Origin: Jidongwangia harbinensis
Lineage (GTDB): Bacteria > Actinomycetota > Actinomycetes > Mycobacteriales > Micromonosporaceae
Direction: 5' to 3'
Assembly: GCF_020216025.1 (NCBI RefSeq)
Contig: NZ_JAIWNC010000012.1
Location: 124,001-188,000 of the forward strand
Length of the DNA stretch: 64,000 nucleotides
Positions within the stretch are counted from its first letter, which is position 1. Every line of letters starts with the position of its first letter. The translations under genes were made by a program, and so were the position numbers. Under the pieces are notes generated by a model. The model searched no databases. It had not been told where the DNA came from and saw only the letters and a program-made list of their open reading frames with translations. This document shows positions 15,405-24,130 of the stretch, piece after piece.

Positions 15405-15836
15405 ATGACCTATCGAGTGGAGTACAACGGCGGCGACCTGGAGGTCAGCACGCTGGACGCGGCGCTCGACAACGCCAAGCACGCGATCGCGGCGGACGTC
15501 GGGCCGATCAGCGGCTGGACCGTGGAACACGACGAGACGATCAACGACTGGTTCGTCCAGGGCGTGCGGGACGGCACGCCGATCGGCCCCACCGCGGTGG
15601 TCACCGGCCCGGAGCCGGTGGCGGCCGGGCAGGTCGACGGCGGCACCGGCGACGACACCGACGGCTGGGTACGGCGGGTGTCCTTTCCCGGCATCACCCC
15701 GGCCGAGGCGTTCGGTGCCGCCGCGGTCTGGCTGGGTGCCCGGACGCCGGTGCTCACGGTCACCGACGTGAGCTGGCAGCCGGTACCGGGCGGCGGGCAC
15801 GAGCTGCGGATCTACTACCGGGACGCCCGTTCCTGA
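15405..15836 (+). CDS. Hypothetical protein
   Basis: A 143-residue soluble, acidic protein of alternating short strands (MTYRVEYNGGDLEVSTLDAA...GWTVEHDETINDWFVQGVRDG) with a second beta-rich half ending HELRIYYRDARS. ATG at 15405 follows GGAAGGA at 6 nt. An upstream GTG at 15384 lacks a ribosome site. No catalytic motif, export signal or known family is recognised. It is monocistronic by position. Confidence 0.6.
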   Translation: MTYRVEYNGGDLEVSTLDAALDNAKHAIAADVGPISGWTVEHDETINDWFVQGVRDGTPIGPTAVVTGPEPVAAGQVDGGTGDDTDGWVRRVSFPGITPAEAFGAAAVWLGARTPVLTVTDVSWQPVPGGGHELRIYYRDARS

Positions 15837-15978
15837 GCCGATGACCGCCGGTCCCGGTGGCGCATCGGCGCCGCCGGCCGGGCGGGGCCGGGCCCGATGG
15901 CGCGGCTCGCCGGCCGCGCCGGTGCGGCGTCCCGCGGGCCGGGACCGGGCACGGATCACGTATCCGTGTGCGAGAACC

Positions 15979-16015
15979 CTAGTATTTAAGATTTGAAACA
16001 GTTATTGTCTGGTAC
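15979..16015 (+). promoter_or_regulatory. AT-rich candidate promoter/operator of the MarR-pirin operon
   Basis: This is an unusually AT-rich island in a GC-rich window. It contains an imperfect palindrome TTTAAGATTTGAAA (15985-15998) and a -10-like TATTGT (16003-16008) seven bases before the GTG start, consistent with a leaderless transcript. MarR proteins usually bind such palindromes at their own promoter. No -35 hexamer is convincing. Confidence 0.5.
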
Positions 16016-16456
16016 GTGGCCGAACCATTGACCGAGAAGCAACAGGTATCTTGGCGAGCCTTCGTCGAGAGTAGCTGGGCGCTGCACACCCGGCTTGAGG
16101 ACGAACTGCGCGCCGCCACCGGATTGAGCATGTCCGACTACCACGTCATGGTAGTGCTCTCCGAGTCGCCCGGACACCGCGCCCGGATGGGCGAGCTGGC
16201 CAGTCGCCTGGTCTTCTCGCCGAGCCGGCTGACGTACCAGATCGGCTCCATGGTCAAACGCGGCCTGGTCCTCAAGCAGGCGTGCCCGGACGACGGCCGC
16301 GGCCAGGAGGCCGTGCTCACCGACGCCGGCATGGACGCGCTCGTGGCCGCGGCGCCGCTGCACCTCAAGACCGTACGGGACAGCTTCATCGACCACCTGG
16401 ACGACGACGAACTCGCCGTCATCGGCCGGGTGTTCGCGCGAATCAGGGAGGCCTGA
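16016..16456 (+). CDS. MarR family transcriptional regulator
   Basis: A 146-residue winged-helix regulator. It has helix 1 (SWRAFVESSWALHTRLEDEL), LSMSDYHVMVVLSESPGHRARMGELASRLVFSPSRLTYQIGSMVKRGLV as recognition helices, CPDDGRGQEAVLTDAGMDAL as the wing, and a C-terminal dimerisation helix. It starts at a GTG directly downstream of an AT-rich palindromic region. The pirin gene begins three bases after its stop. It probably represses the operon and responds to a redox or phenolic ligand, as MarR-pirin pairs commonly do. A Cys lies in the KQACPDD wing, which could be redox-active. Confidence 0.9.
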   Translation: MAEPLTEKQQVSWRAFVESSWALHTRLEDELRAATGLSMSDYHVMVVLSESPGHRARMGELASRLVFSPSRLTYQIGSMVKRGLVLKQACPDDGRGQEAVLTDAGMDALVAAAPLHLKTVRDSFIDHLDDDELAVIGRVFARIREA

Positions 16457-16459
16457 ACC

Positions 16460-17431
16460 ATGCCCGCGATCACCGTAGACGACGTCCTGGTCCTGCCCCG
16501 GCTCCCCCGCCTCGACCAGGCCACCACGGCGTACCGCCCGGTCCGCCGGCTCACCACCGCGCCGAGCGGCTACGAGGGCGAGGGCTTCCCGGTGCGCCGG
16601 GCGTTCGCCGGCGTACCCGTGACCGAGCTGGACCCGTTCATCCACCTGGACCAGATGGGCGAGGTGGACTACGCCCCCGGCGAACCGAAGGGCACGCCGT
16701 GGCACCCGCATCGCGGCTTCGAGACCGTCACCTACATGATCGACGGGGTGATGGACCACCAGGACTCGATGGGCGGCGGTGGCACCATCACCGACGGCGA
16801 CACCCAGTGGATGACCGCCGGCGGCGGCATCCTGCACATCGAGGCGCCGCCGGAGCGGCTGGTCACCAGCGGCGGGCTGTTCCACGGACTGCAGCTCTGG
16901 GTCAACCTGCCCCGGGCGGCGAAGATGATCGCGCCGAAGTACCAGGACCTCCGCGGCCGCGAGGCGGCGCTGCTCACCACGCCGGACGGCGGCGCCCTGA
17001 TCCGGGTCATCGCCGGTGAGATCGCCGGCCACCACGGCCCCGGCTCCACCCACACCCCGATCAACCTGGCCCACGTCACGCTGCAGCCCGGAGCCCGGCT
17101 CGACCTGCCCTGGCAGCCCGCCTACAACGCGCTGGTGTACGTCCTCGCCGGCCGCGGCACGGTCGGCACCGACCAGCGACCGCTGCACCAGGGCCAGCTC
17201 GCCGTGCACGGTCCCGGGGACGCGCTGACGGTCACCGCCGACCCGGCCCAGGACGCGCACACGCCGGCCCTGGAACTGTTCGTGCTCGGCGGGCAGCCGA
17301 TCCGCGAGCCGGTGGCGCACTACGGTCCGTTCGTGATGAACACCCGCGCCGAACTGATGCAGGCGTTCGAGGACTTCCAGAAGGGGCGCCTCGGGGTGAT
17401 CCCGGCCGGCCGCGTACCGCACACGGACTGA
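16460..17431 (+). CDS. Pirin family protein
   Basis: A 323-residue bicupin. The N-terminal cupin carries the metal-binding signature HPHRGFETVTYMIDG near residues 77-90 and HQDSMGGGGTITDGDTQWMTAGGGILHIE near 97-125, giving the usual His/His/His/Glu iron site. The C-terminal cupin is degenerate. Some bacterial pirins act as quercetinase-like dioxygenases, others as redox regulators. Position immediately after a MarR gene and before an epimerase suggests a small redox or aromatic-stress operon. Confidence 0.93.
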   Translation: MPAITVDDVLVLPRLPRLDQATTAYRPVRRLTTAPSGYEGEGFPVRRAFAGVPVTELDPFIHLDQMGEVDYAPGEPKGTPWHPHRGFETVTYMIDGVMDHQDSMGGGGTITDGDTQWMTAGGGILHIEAPPERLVTSGGLFHGLQLWVNLPRAAKMIAPKYQDLRGREAALLTTPDGGALIRVIAGEIAGHHGPGSTHTPINLAHVTLQPGARLDLPWQPAYNALVYVLAGRGTVGTDQRPLHQGQLAVHGPGDALTVTADPAQDAHTPALELFVLGGQPIREPVAHYGPFVMNTRAELMQAFEDFQKGRLGVIPAGRVPHTD

Positions 17432-17432
17432 C

Positions 17433-18350
17433 GTGCGGGTCCTCGTCCTGGGCGGGACCGGCTTCGTGGGGCGGGCGATCGCCGCGGCGCTGCGCTCCGA
17501 CGGTGCCGCGGTGACGCTCTTCCACCGCTCCCCCGGCCCCGGCTCCACGGACCTGGCCGGAGACCGGGACACCGGCGACTACACCGCGCTGGCCGGGCGT
17601 GCCTGGGACGCCGTGGTCGACGTCAGCGGCTACCTGCCCCGGCACGTCGGCGAGGCGATGGACGCGCTGGGCGAGCACGCCGGCCGGTACCTTTTCATCT
17701 CCAGTCACGCCGTGTTCGACGGCGGCTCCACCGCCCGGCGCGCGCTGCGACGCGACGCCGTTCTCCCGCTCACCGACGCGACCTACGGCCCGGCGAAGGT
17801 GGCGTGCGAGGACGACATACTGGCCCGGTACGGCGACCGCGCCACCATCGTCCGCCCCGGCAAGGTGGCCGGCCCGCATGACAACCAGGACGGGCTCACC
17901 TACTGGGTGCGGCGCGCGGCCCGCGGCGGCCCGATCGCCGTACCCGGCCGGCCGGACCAGCCCGTGCAGGTGGTCGACGCCCGCGACCTCGCCATCCTCG
18001 TGGTACACCTGCTGCTCGACAACCGTCCCGGCGCGTTCACCGCCGTCGGTCCCACCACGTCCCTCGGCGCGCTGATCCACCTCTGCGCCACCGCCGCCGG
18101 CACCACCGTCGAGCTGGTGCCCGTCCCCCTGGACTCGGCACCGCAGCCGTTTCCCCTGGTGAAGCCGGAGCCGGCGTGGCACACCCAGCGGCGCGACCCC
18201 GGCCCGGCCCGGGCGGCGGGTCTGCCGGTCACGCCGCTCGAGGTGACCGTGACCGATGTGCTGGCCTGGGATACCGACCGGGGGCGGCCACCGTTGTCCC
18301 GGGGCTTCACCGAGGCCGACGAGGCGCGCCTGCTGGGTGCGGCTCGCTGA
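17433..18350 (+). CDS. NAD-dependent epimerase/dehydratase-like (atypical SDR) protein
   Basis: A 305-residue extended-SDR protein. Its N-terminal Rossmann motif LVLGGTGFVGRAIA lies at residues 4-17. The classical YxxxK is represented by TYGPAKVACED near residue 116, and substrate-domain residues follow (IVRPGKVAGPHDN). It resembles the isoflavone-reductase/CSP41-like epimerase group. GTG starts one base after the pirin stop, so it is the third gene of the MarR-pirin operon. The substrate is unknown. Confidence 0.88.
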   Translation: MRVLVLGGTGFVGRAIAAALRSDGAAVTLFHRSPGPGSTDLAGDRDTGDYTALAGRAWDAVVDVSGYLPRHVGEAMDALGEHAGRYLFISSHAVFDGGSTARRALRRDAVLPLTDATYGPAKVACEDDILARYGDRATIVRPGKVAGPHDNQDGLTYWVRRAARGGPIAVPGRPDQPVQVVDARDLAILVVHLLLDNRPGAFTAVGPTTSLGALIHLCATAAGTTVELVPVPLDSAPQPFPLVKPEPAWHTQRRDPGPARAAGLPVTPLEVTVTDVLAWDTDRGRPPLSRGFTEADEARLLGAAR

Positions 18351-18507
18351 CATGCCCTGATATTTCGGGCGCTGCGCGGGAGGCGAACGGGACTGCCCGC
18401 GGGGGCGGCGCGGCTCCGCGTCGACATCGCCGCGACGAGACGCCCGAAGGGACTCTCGACCCCAATCGGGTCTCACCCAGCGGGAGCCGACGGTGACGCC
18501 GGAGCCG

Positions 18508-18636
18508 TTAGGCCATGAGGAGCATGGCGGCCGCTCCCAGAATCACCATCAGCAGGACGGCGATGAGCAGCCCGCGCTCGGAGGCCTCGACGGCATCGGT
18601 GGTGGCGGTCGTCGGGGTCAGCGGCTCGGTGGTCAT
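18508..18636 (-). CDS. Very small single-pass membrane protein (42 aa)
   Basis: The 42-codon frame starts at ATG 18636, preceded by GGAGG with 4 bases to the ATG. It encodes a Thr/Glu-rich N-terminus (TEPLTPTTATTDAVEASER) and one hydrophobic helix (LLIAVLLMVILGAAAMLLM) reaching the C-terminus. The good ribosome site and sharp amphiphilic layout support a real small protein. It is divergent from the phospholipase D-like gene; function unknown. In 18351-18507 beside it I see no gene or clear signal. Confidence 0.6.
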   Translation of the reverse strand: MTTEPLTPTTATTDAVEASERGLLIAVLLMVILGAAAMLLMA

Positions 18637-18742
18637 CGTTCCTCCGGGAGGGGCCGGGCGCGGCAGCGCGAACGTCTTGGGGGTGCGGTGAGGCCTGGTG
18701 GGGCATACCGTGAGGGCGTCGTCGACCTCGAAGGGGCTGCCC

Positions 18743-20320
18743 GTGCCGCTGCAGGACTGGTTCCTCACCGCGGAGGAGCGTGGCAACCCGGACTCCTCCA
18801 TACCCACGTGGTCCGCGGGAAACACGGCCGAACCTCTGATTCACGGTAGAACGTATTTCGACCGCCTGGTGTCGGAAGTGGAAAGCCTGGGTGAAGGCGA
18901 CCACCTCTTCTTCACCGACTGGCGGGGCGACCCGGACGAGAAGATGCGGGACGACGGGCCGACCGTCGCGGAACTCTTCGCCGCGGCCGCCAAGCGCGGG
19001 GTCGTGGTCAAGGGCCTGCTGTGGCGTTCGCACGTCGACAAGTTGCAGTACAGCGAGGAGGAGAACCGCACGCTCGGCGACGACGTCCGGGCGGCCGGCG
19101 GTGAGGTGCTGCTCGATCAGCGGGTCCGGCGCGGCGGTTCACACCACCAGAAGCTGGTGATCCTGCGGCGCCCGAACGACCCGGAGCGGGACATCGCGTT
19201 CGCCGGGGGCATCGACCTGTGTCACAGCCGGCGGGACGACGCCGACCATCACGGCGACCGGCAGCCGGTGACCATGGCGAAGGCGTACGGTCCGCACCCG
19301 CCCTGGCACGACGTGCAGCTGGCGTTGCGCGGGCCGGTGGTCGGCGCGCTGGACCTGACGTTCCGGGAACGCTGGTGCGATCCTACCCCGCTGGACCAGC
19401 ACGGCCCGATCTCCACGGTGCAGGACAAGCTGCGGCACGCCGACATGCACGCGGACCGGTTGCCGCCGCAGCCGCCGGACCCGCCGCCGTGCGGGCCGCA
19501 CCACATCCAGGTGCTGCGGACCTATCCGGCGATGCGGCCACGCTACGGCTTCGCGCCGCTCGGTGAGCAGACCGTGGCGCGCGGCTACACCAAGGCGATC
19601 AAGCGCGCCCGGCGGCTGATCTACCTGGAGGATCAGTACCTCTGGTCGTCGGAGGTGGCGCAGCTGTTCGCGGACGCCCTGCGGGCCAACCCGGAGCTGC
19701 ACCTGATCGCGGTGGTGCCGCGGTACCCGGACGTGGACGGCCGGTTCGCGCTGCCGCCGAACCAGGTGGGGCGGGAGGAGGCGATCAGCCTGTGCCGGCG
19801 GGCGGCACCGGAGCGGGTGCACGTCTTCGACGTGGAGAACCACGCGGGCACGCCGGTGTACGTACACGCGAAGGTCTGTGTCGTCGACGACGTGTGGGTG
19901 AGCGTGGGCAGCGACAACTTCAACCGGCGGTCCTGGACCCACGACAGCGAACTGTCCTCCGCGGTGCTCGACGACACCCGCGACGAGCGGGCGCCGGCCG
20001 ATCCGGCCGGGCTCGGCGACGGCGCCCGCCGCTTCGCCCGTGACCTGCGGCTGGAGTTGATGCGCGAGCACCTGGACCACACCGACGACGCGGACCTGGT
20101 GGACCCGGAGACCGCGGTACGCACGGTCAGCGCCTCCGCGGACGCGCTGCGGGACTGGCACGCGGGCGGCCGCACCGGTCCCCGCCCGCCGGGGCGGCTG
20201 GTGCCACACGAGACCGAGCCGCTGCCGTGGTACCAGCGGCTCTGGGCGGTCCCGGCGTACCGGCTGATCTACGACCCGGACGGCCGGCCGTGGCGGGCCC
20301 GCCGCGCGGGCACCTGGTGA
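18743..20320 (+). CDS. Phospholipase D-like phosphodiesterase
   Basis: About 525 residues with two HKD-type motifs. The C-terminal one, HAKVCVVDDVWVSVGSDNFNRRS (near residue 375), is canonical HxKxxxxD. The N-terminal one, SHHQKLVILRRPNDPERD (near 133), keeps His and Lys, but the Asp position is Arg, with Asp residues only in the following loop. This form is common in actinobacterial PLD-like proteins. GTG at 18743 has AAGGGG upstream. No signal peptide is seen, so it is probably cytoplasmic or peripheral. Phospholipase, cardiolipin synthase or nuclease activity are all possible. Confidence 0.88.
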   Translation: MPLQDWFLTAEERGNPDSSIPTWSAGNTAEPLIHGRTYFDRLVSEVESLGEGDHLFFTDWRGDPDEKMRDDGPTVAELFAAAAKRGVVVKGLLWRSHVDKLQYSEEENRTLGDDVRAAGGEVLLDQRVRRGGSHHQKLVILRRPNDPERDIAFAGGIDLCHSRRDDADHHGDRQPVTMAKAYGPHPPWHDVQLALRGPVVGALDLTFRERWCDPTPLDQHGPISTVQDKLRHADMHADRLPPQPPDPPPCGPHHIQVLRTYPAMRPRYGFAPLGEQTVARGYTKAIKRARRLIYLEDQYLWSSEVAQLFADALRANPELHLIAVVPRYPDVDGRFALPPNQVGREEAISLCRRAAPERVHVFDVENHAGTPVYVHAKVCVVDDVWVSVGSDNFNRRSWTHDSELSSAVLDDTRDERAPADPAGLGDGARRFARDLRLELMREHLDHTDDADLVDPETAVRTVSASADALRDWHAGGRTGPRPPGRLVPHETEPLPWYQRLWAVPAYRLIYDPDGRPWRARRAGTW

Positions 20321-20323
20321 CGC

Positions 20324-20860
20324 TCAGCCCAGCACCCGCCGGGCCTCCGCGGTCACGCTGGGCGACGCCAGTGCCGCCCAGCCGGCGAACAGGCCGCGGA
20401 GGTGGCCGGCGTGCTTCGCCCGCAGCACCGGGTCGTGCGTCATCACGTCCAGTTCGTTGACGATGCACAGGTCGGCGAAGGCGCGCAGGGCCGGGGCGGC
20501 GGGCGACTCGATGTGGCCGGTGAAGCGGCTGCGCACCAGGCCGGTACCGCCCAGCGCCCGCCAGGTCCGGCCGCGGTCGCAGCCGCCGTACCGGTAGACG
20601 TGTTCCTCGGCGTCGGTGCCGATCAGCGCGCGCAGCACCGCCCGGTCGGCCGGGTCGAGCAGCGTGACTCCGAAGCCGTCGGTCCCGTACGCGGCGTGGG
20701 TGAGCCCGGCCAGCCGCACGTCCGGGTCCAGGCCGAGCGCCGCCATCCGGTCGTGCACCCGGCCGAGATGGTCGAGGAGGCTGCCGCCGGCGTGCCCGAT
20801 CCGTTCCGCGCCGCGCTCGCGCAGCCACTCGCGGGCGGCCCGCACCGTGGTGGTCGTCAT
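20324..20860 (-). CDS. DUF6817-like (HD-fold-like) protein
   Basis: A 178-residue helical protein. GGSLLDHLGRVHDRMAALGLDPDVRLAGLTHAAYGTDGF near residues 25-65 places His and Asp residues as in HD-domain proteins, and resembles DUF6817. A second segment DLCIVNELDVMTHDP follows near 130. It may be a degenerate metal-dependent phosphohydrolase. Function is not established. The stop is three bases from that of the convergent PLD-like gene. The two-component system lies divergently upstream. Confidence 0.7.
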   Translation of the reverse strand: MTTTTVRAAREWLRERGAERIGHAGGSLLDHLGRVHDRMAALGLDPDVRLAGLTHAAYGTDGFGVTLLDPADRAVLRALIGTDAEEHVYRYGGCDRGRTWRALGGTGLVRSRFTGHIESPAAPALRAFADLCIVNELDVMTHDPVLRAKHAGHLRGLFAGWAALASPSVTAEARRVLG

Positions 20861-20943
20861 GGGAAAAAGGTAGTGCCAGGCCCACCCGAGGACTACACCT
20901 CGACGGCTGTCCGGCCGGCCCGGACGCTGGCACCGTTCCGGGC

Positions 20944-22242
20944 ATGTCGAATCTCGCCTCCGCGCTGCGCCGGCGCCGCTTCCTGATCTCGGGGTGGCCG
21001 TGGCGCAGCCTCGGATACCTGCTCACCACGGCGGTGGTCGCGGCGCCGTTCGCGGCCGTGGTCTGGCCGCTCGGACTGCCGTGGCTGGTCGCCGCCACCG
21101 ACGTGCGCGCCGGCCGGTTCCCGGATCCGCCGGTGCTGGTGCTGATGGCGGTCGGGGCGGCCCTGCTGATCGGCTTCGGGCCGCTCGTCGCGGTGCCGCT
21201 GGCCGCGCTGGAACGCCGCCGCCTGGAGTTCCTGGGCGACCGGCCGCCGGCCACCGCACACCTGCCCGCCCCCGCCGACCCGATCGCCTGGCTGCGGCTG
21301 CGCTACGCCGAGGCGGCCACCTGGCGGGAGGTGCTGTACGGGTTGTTCCTGGCGGTGGCGGTGCCGGCCTGGTACGGCGTGCTGGGCCTGGCCGCGCTGC
21401 TGGTCGCCGGGTTCCTCGGCAGCCCGCTGTTCGCCGCGATCGGCGCGGCCCGGTTCCAACTGGGCCCGGTCGAGATCACCGGCGTCGTCGAGTCCGTACC
21501 GGTCGCGCTGCTGGGGCTGCTCCTGCTCGCGCCGCTCGCCTACCTGGCCGGGCTGACCGCGGCCGGCCAGCGCGCCGTCGCGCACGCGCTGCTGGGCGAC
21601 GGGTACGGCACCGACGTGCGGGAGGTGACCCGGTCGCGGGCCCGGCTGGTGGACGCGTTCGAGACGGAACGCCGGCGCATCGAGCGGGACCTGCACGACG
21701 GCGCCCAGCACCGGCTCACCAGCCTCACCCTGCACCTCGGGATGGCCCGGGTGGACCTGCCGGCGGACTCCCCCGCGGCCGAGCCGCTGACCCGGGCGCA
21801 CACCCAGGCGAAGGAGCTGATGGTGGTGCTGCGCGACCTGGTGCACGGCATCCGCCCGCAGATCCTGGCCGACGTCGGCCTGCTGCCGGCTCTGCGCGAA
21901 CTGGCCGCCCAGTCGCCGGTGCCGGTGACCGTGGTGGGCCCGCAGACGGTCAGCCGGCCACCGGAACTCGTCGAGGCGACCGCGTACTACGTCGCCTCGG
22001 AGGCGCTGGGCAACGTGGCCAAGCACGCCGGCGCGTCCCGCGCCGAGGTACGGGTGGAGTGGACCGGCGACCTCCTGACGCTGCAGGTCGCCGACGACGG
22101 CCGGGGCGGCGCGGACCCGGCGGCGGGCACCGGGCTGACCGGGCTGGCGGACCGGGTGGCGGCGGTCGGCGGGCGGCTGCTGCTGGCCACCCCGGCGGGC
22201 GGGGGCACGCTGGTCCGGGTGGAGCTGCCGTGCCGGAGCTGA
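20944..22242 (+). CDS. Sensor histidine kinase, NarL/HisKA_3 type
   Basis: A 432-residue membrane kinase. About four hydrophobic segments (residues 20-45, 60-90, 135-165, 180-205) form an N-terminal sensor. The DHp helix ETERRRIERDLHDGAQHRLTSL lies near 245 with the phospho-acceptor His in LHDG. A GHKL ATPase domain follows (EALGNVAKHAGAS N-box, VADDGRGGADP G1, GTGLTGLADRVAAVGG). The signal is unknown. The last 13 bases overlap the response-regulator gene, so translation is coupled. Confidence 0.95.
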   Translation: MSNLASALRRRRFLISGWPWRSLGYLLTTAVVAAPFAAVVWPLGLPWLVAATDVRAGRFPDPPVLVLMAVGAALLIGFGPLVAVPLAALERRRLEFLGDRPPATAHLPAPADPIAWLRLRYAEAATWREVLYGLFLAVAVPAWYGVLGLAALLVAGFLGSPLFAAIGAARFQLGPVEITGVVESVPVALLGLLLLAPLAYLAGLTAAGQRAVAHALLGDGYGTDVREVTRSRARLVDAFETERRRIERDLHDGAQHRLTSLTLHLGMARVDLPADSPAAEPLTRAHTQAKELMVVLRDLVHGIRPQILADVGLLPALRELAAQSPVPVTVVGPQTVSRPPELVEATAYYVASEALGNVAKHAGASRAEVRVEWTGDLLTLQVADDGRGGADPAAGTGLTGLADRVAAVGGRLLLATPAGGGTLVRVELPCRS

Positions 22243-22889
22243 CCCGGGTGGTGCTGGCCGAGGACGGCGTGCTGCTGCGCGAGGGCCTGACCGGGGTGCT
22301 GGCCCGGTTCGGCTGCACCGTGGTGGCGGCGGTCGGTGACGCCGGGGCGTTGCTCGCCGCGGTCGACGCGCACGACCCCGACCTGGTGGTCACCGACATC
22401 CGGATGCCGCCGGCCTGGACCGACGAGGGGCTGCGGGCCGCGGTGGCGGTGCGCACGGCGCGTCCGGACCGGCCGGTGGTGGTGCTGAGCCAGTACGTGC
22501 AACCGGAGTACGCCGACGCGCTGCTCGCCACCGGCGCCGGCCGCGGCGTGGGCTACCTGCTCAAGGACCGGGTCGCGGACGTGGCGGAGTTCGTCGCGGC
22601 GCTGCGGGCGGTACGGGCCGGCGGCACCGTGCTGGACCCCGAGGTGGTACGCCGGCTGCTGCGCCGGTCCGGTGACCCGCTGGACCCGCTGTCCGCCCGG
22701 GAACGCCAGGTCCTCACGCTGGTGGCGGAGGGCCGGTCCAACTCGGCGATCGCCGCGGCGCTGTTCGTCACGGAGGCCGCGGTCGGCAAGCACGTCGGCA
22801 ACATCCTGGCGAAGCTCGACCTGCCGCCCACCGAGGACACCAACCGCCGGGTGCTGGCCGTGCTGGCGTACCTGCGGGCCACCGCGTGA
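22230..22889 (+). CDS. LuxR/NarL family response regulator
   Basis: A 219-residue regulator beginning at GTG 22230 inside the end of the kinase gene. The receiver has the acidic pair (LAEDGVLLREG), the phospho-acceptor Asp in LVVTDIRMPP near residue 54, and the conserved Lys in YLLKDRVADVAEF. The C-terminal HTH (LSARERQVLTLVAEGRSNSAIAAALFVTEAAVGKHVGNILAKL) is typical of LuxR. It forms a pair with the upstream kinase; targets are unknown. A triplicated 41-bp repeat follows its stop. Confidence 0.95.
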   Translation: MPELTRVVLAEDGVLLREGLTGVLARFGCTVVAAVGDAGALLAAVDAHDPDLVVTDIRMPPAWTDEGLRAAVAVRTARPDRPVVVLSQYVQPEYADALLATGAGRGVGYLLKDRVADVAEFVAALRAVRAGGTVLDPEVVRRLLRRSGDPLDPLSARERQVLTLVAEGRSNSAIAAALFVTEAAVGKHVGNILAKLDLPPTEDTNRRVLAVLAYLRATA

Positions 22890-22904
22890 CGGCCGGGGCT
22901 TATG

Positions 22905-23027
22905 TAAAGAACTTGCATGGGTTTTCCGCCGCGGGTGGGCTCAGCTAAAGAACTTGCATGGGTTTTCCGCCGCGGGTGGGCTCAGCTAAAGAACTTGCAT
23001 GGGTTTTCCGCCGCGGGTGGGCTCAGC
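22905..23027. repeat. 41-bp exact tandem triplication at a convergent junction
   Basis: Copies start at 22905, 22946 and 22987 (TAAAGAACTTGCATGGG...). The third copy includes the TCA that is the stop of the minus-strand methyltransferase gene, so the gene's 3' end seems to be the source. The unit is AT-richer than its surroundings. The length is not a multiple of three. Confidence 0.92.
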
Positions 23028-24126
23028 GGGGGTCGAGCGTCCACCGGGCCGGCGCCCAGATCGGTGCGTCGTCCTGCCCGGCCAGGTCCATGTCGATGGT
23101 CCAGGACTGCATGGCCGGCCGGCCGGCCGCGATCCACCGGTCCAGCAGGTCCGCGGCGTCGGCGGCGAACCGGTCCGCGGACGGTCCGCCGGCCAGCACC
23201 GAGCCGTCCGGCAGGATCGCGGCACCGCCGGTGCGGTCGGCGTCGAGCAGCGCGAGGCAGCTGTGCTCGGATCCCGGCACGGCGGCGTGCGTGGCCCGGC
23301 GGTGCCAGACACCGGCCGCATACCACAGGTCGCGGTAGGCCAGGGCGTCCAGCGGGCGCTTCCACCGCGGCCGGGCGACCGGGGTGAAGCCGGGCAGCGT
23401 CCCGGCGGTGGCCGGCGCCGGATGGGTGTGCGGGTGCGCGGCGGTCAGCGGGCCGGCCGCGCTCATGAAACCGGAGGGACAGATCACCCGGGCGGTGACC
23501 GGGCCGTCCGCCGGGCCGCGGGCGGCCAGCACCGGATGGGTGCCGGCGTGCTCGACCGGGACCACCGCCAGGCCGTCCGGCTCCAGCTGGGCCAGCCAGT
23601 GCGGGGACAGCCCGGCCACACCGACCGTGACCACCACCCGGTCGAAGCGGTACCCGGGCGCGCCCGCGTAGCCGTCGCCGTGCACCACGCGTACCCCGCT
23701 GATCCCGGTCCGGGCCAGCGCCGCCCGCGCCCGGTCGGCCACGTCCTCCTGCACGTCCACGCTCGTCACCACCGCGCCCAGCGAGGCCAGCAGCGCGGCG
23801 TTGTAGCCGGTGCCCGCGCCGATCTCCAGGACCCGCGCGCCGGGCCGGACGTCCAGCGACTCCAGCATGATCGCCATCAGCGACGGCTGGCTGGAGGAGC
23901 TCACCGGGATCCGGCCGTCGACCTTGGTGACCAGCACCTCGTCGGTGTAGACGGTGGGCAGGAAGTCCGGGTCGCCGGGCACCACCCAGGTGCCGTCGCG
24001 ACGCTGGAACCCGTCCGCGACGAACGCCTCCCGGGGCACCGTGGCGAACGCGCCGGCGAGCGCCTCGGACACCGTCGCGCCGTCGCGCCGGATCTGCTCG
24101 ACGTAGCCCTGCCGGAGGTCGCCCAT
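23023..24126 (-). CDS. PCMT-like (protein-L-isoaspartate O-methyltransferase family) SAM methyltransferase
   Basis: A 367-residue protein. Residues 1-200 follow the PCMT layout: VPREAFV near 29, TVYTDEVLVTKVDGRIPVSSSSQPSLMA, then the SAM motif VLEIGAGTGYNAALLA near 100 and VDVQEDVADRA. The C-terminal 150 residues are an extension found in actinobacterial PCMT-like proteins, including those tied to RiPP isoaspartate formation. No RiPP precursor is visible here. It starts four bases after the kinase-like gene, at the end of the purine operon. Its role there is unclear and may be independent protein repair. Confidence 0.85.
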   Translation of the reverse strand: MGDLRQGYVEQIRRDGATVSEALAGAFATVPREAFVADGFQRRDGTWVVPGDPDFLPTVYTDEVLVTKVDGRIPVSSSSQPSLMAIMLESLDVRPGARVLEIGAGTGYNAALLASLGAVVTSVDVQEDVADRARAALARTGISGVRVVHGDGYAGAPGYRFDRVVVTVGVAGLSPHWLAQLEPDGLAVVPVEHAGTHPVLAARGPADGPVTARVICPSGFMSAAGPLTAAHPHTHPAPATAGTLPGFTPVARPRWKRPLDALAYRDLWYAAGVWHRRATHAAVPGSEHSCLALLDADRTGGAAILPDGSVLAGGPSADRFAADAADLLDRWIAAGRPAMQSWTIDMDLAGQDDAPIWAPARWTLDPR

Positions 24127-24130
24127 GGGC

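Noticed and set aside
23023..24126. RiPP (lanthipeptide-associated) methyltransferase cluster
   Set aside because: The PCMT-like extension recalls such enzymes, but no precursor or LanM/LanC genes are adjacent.
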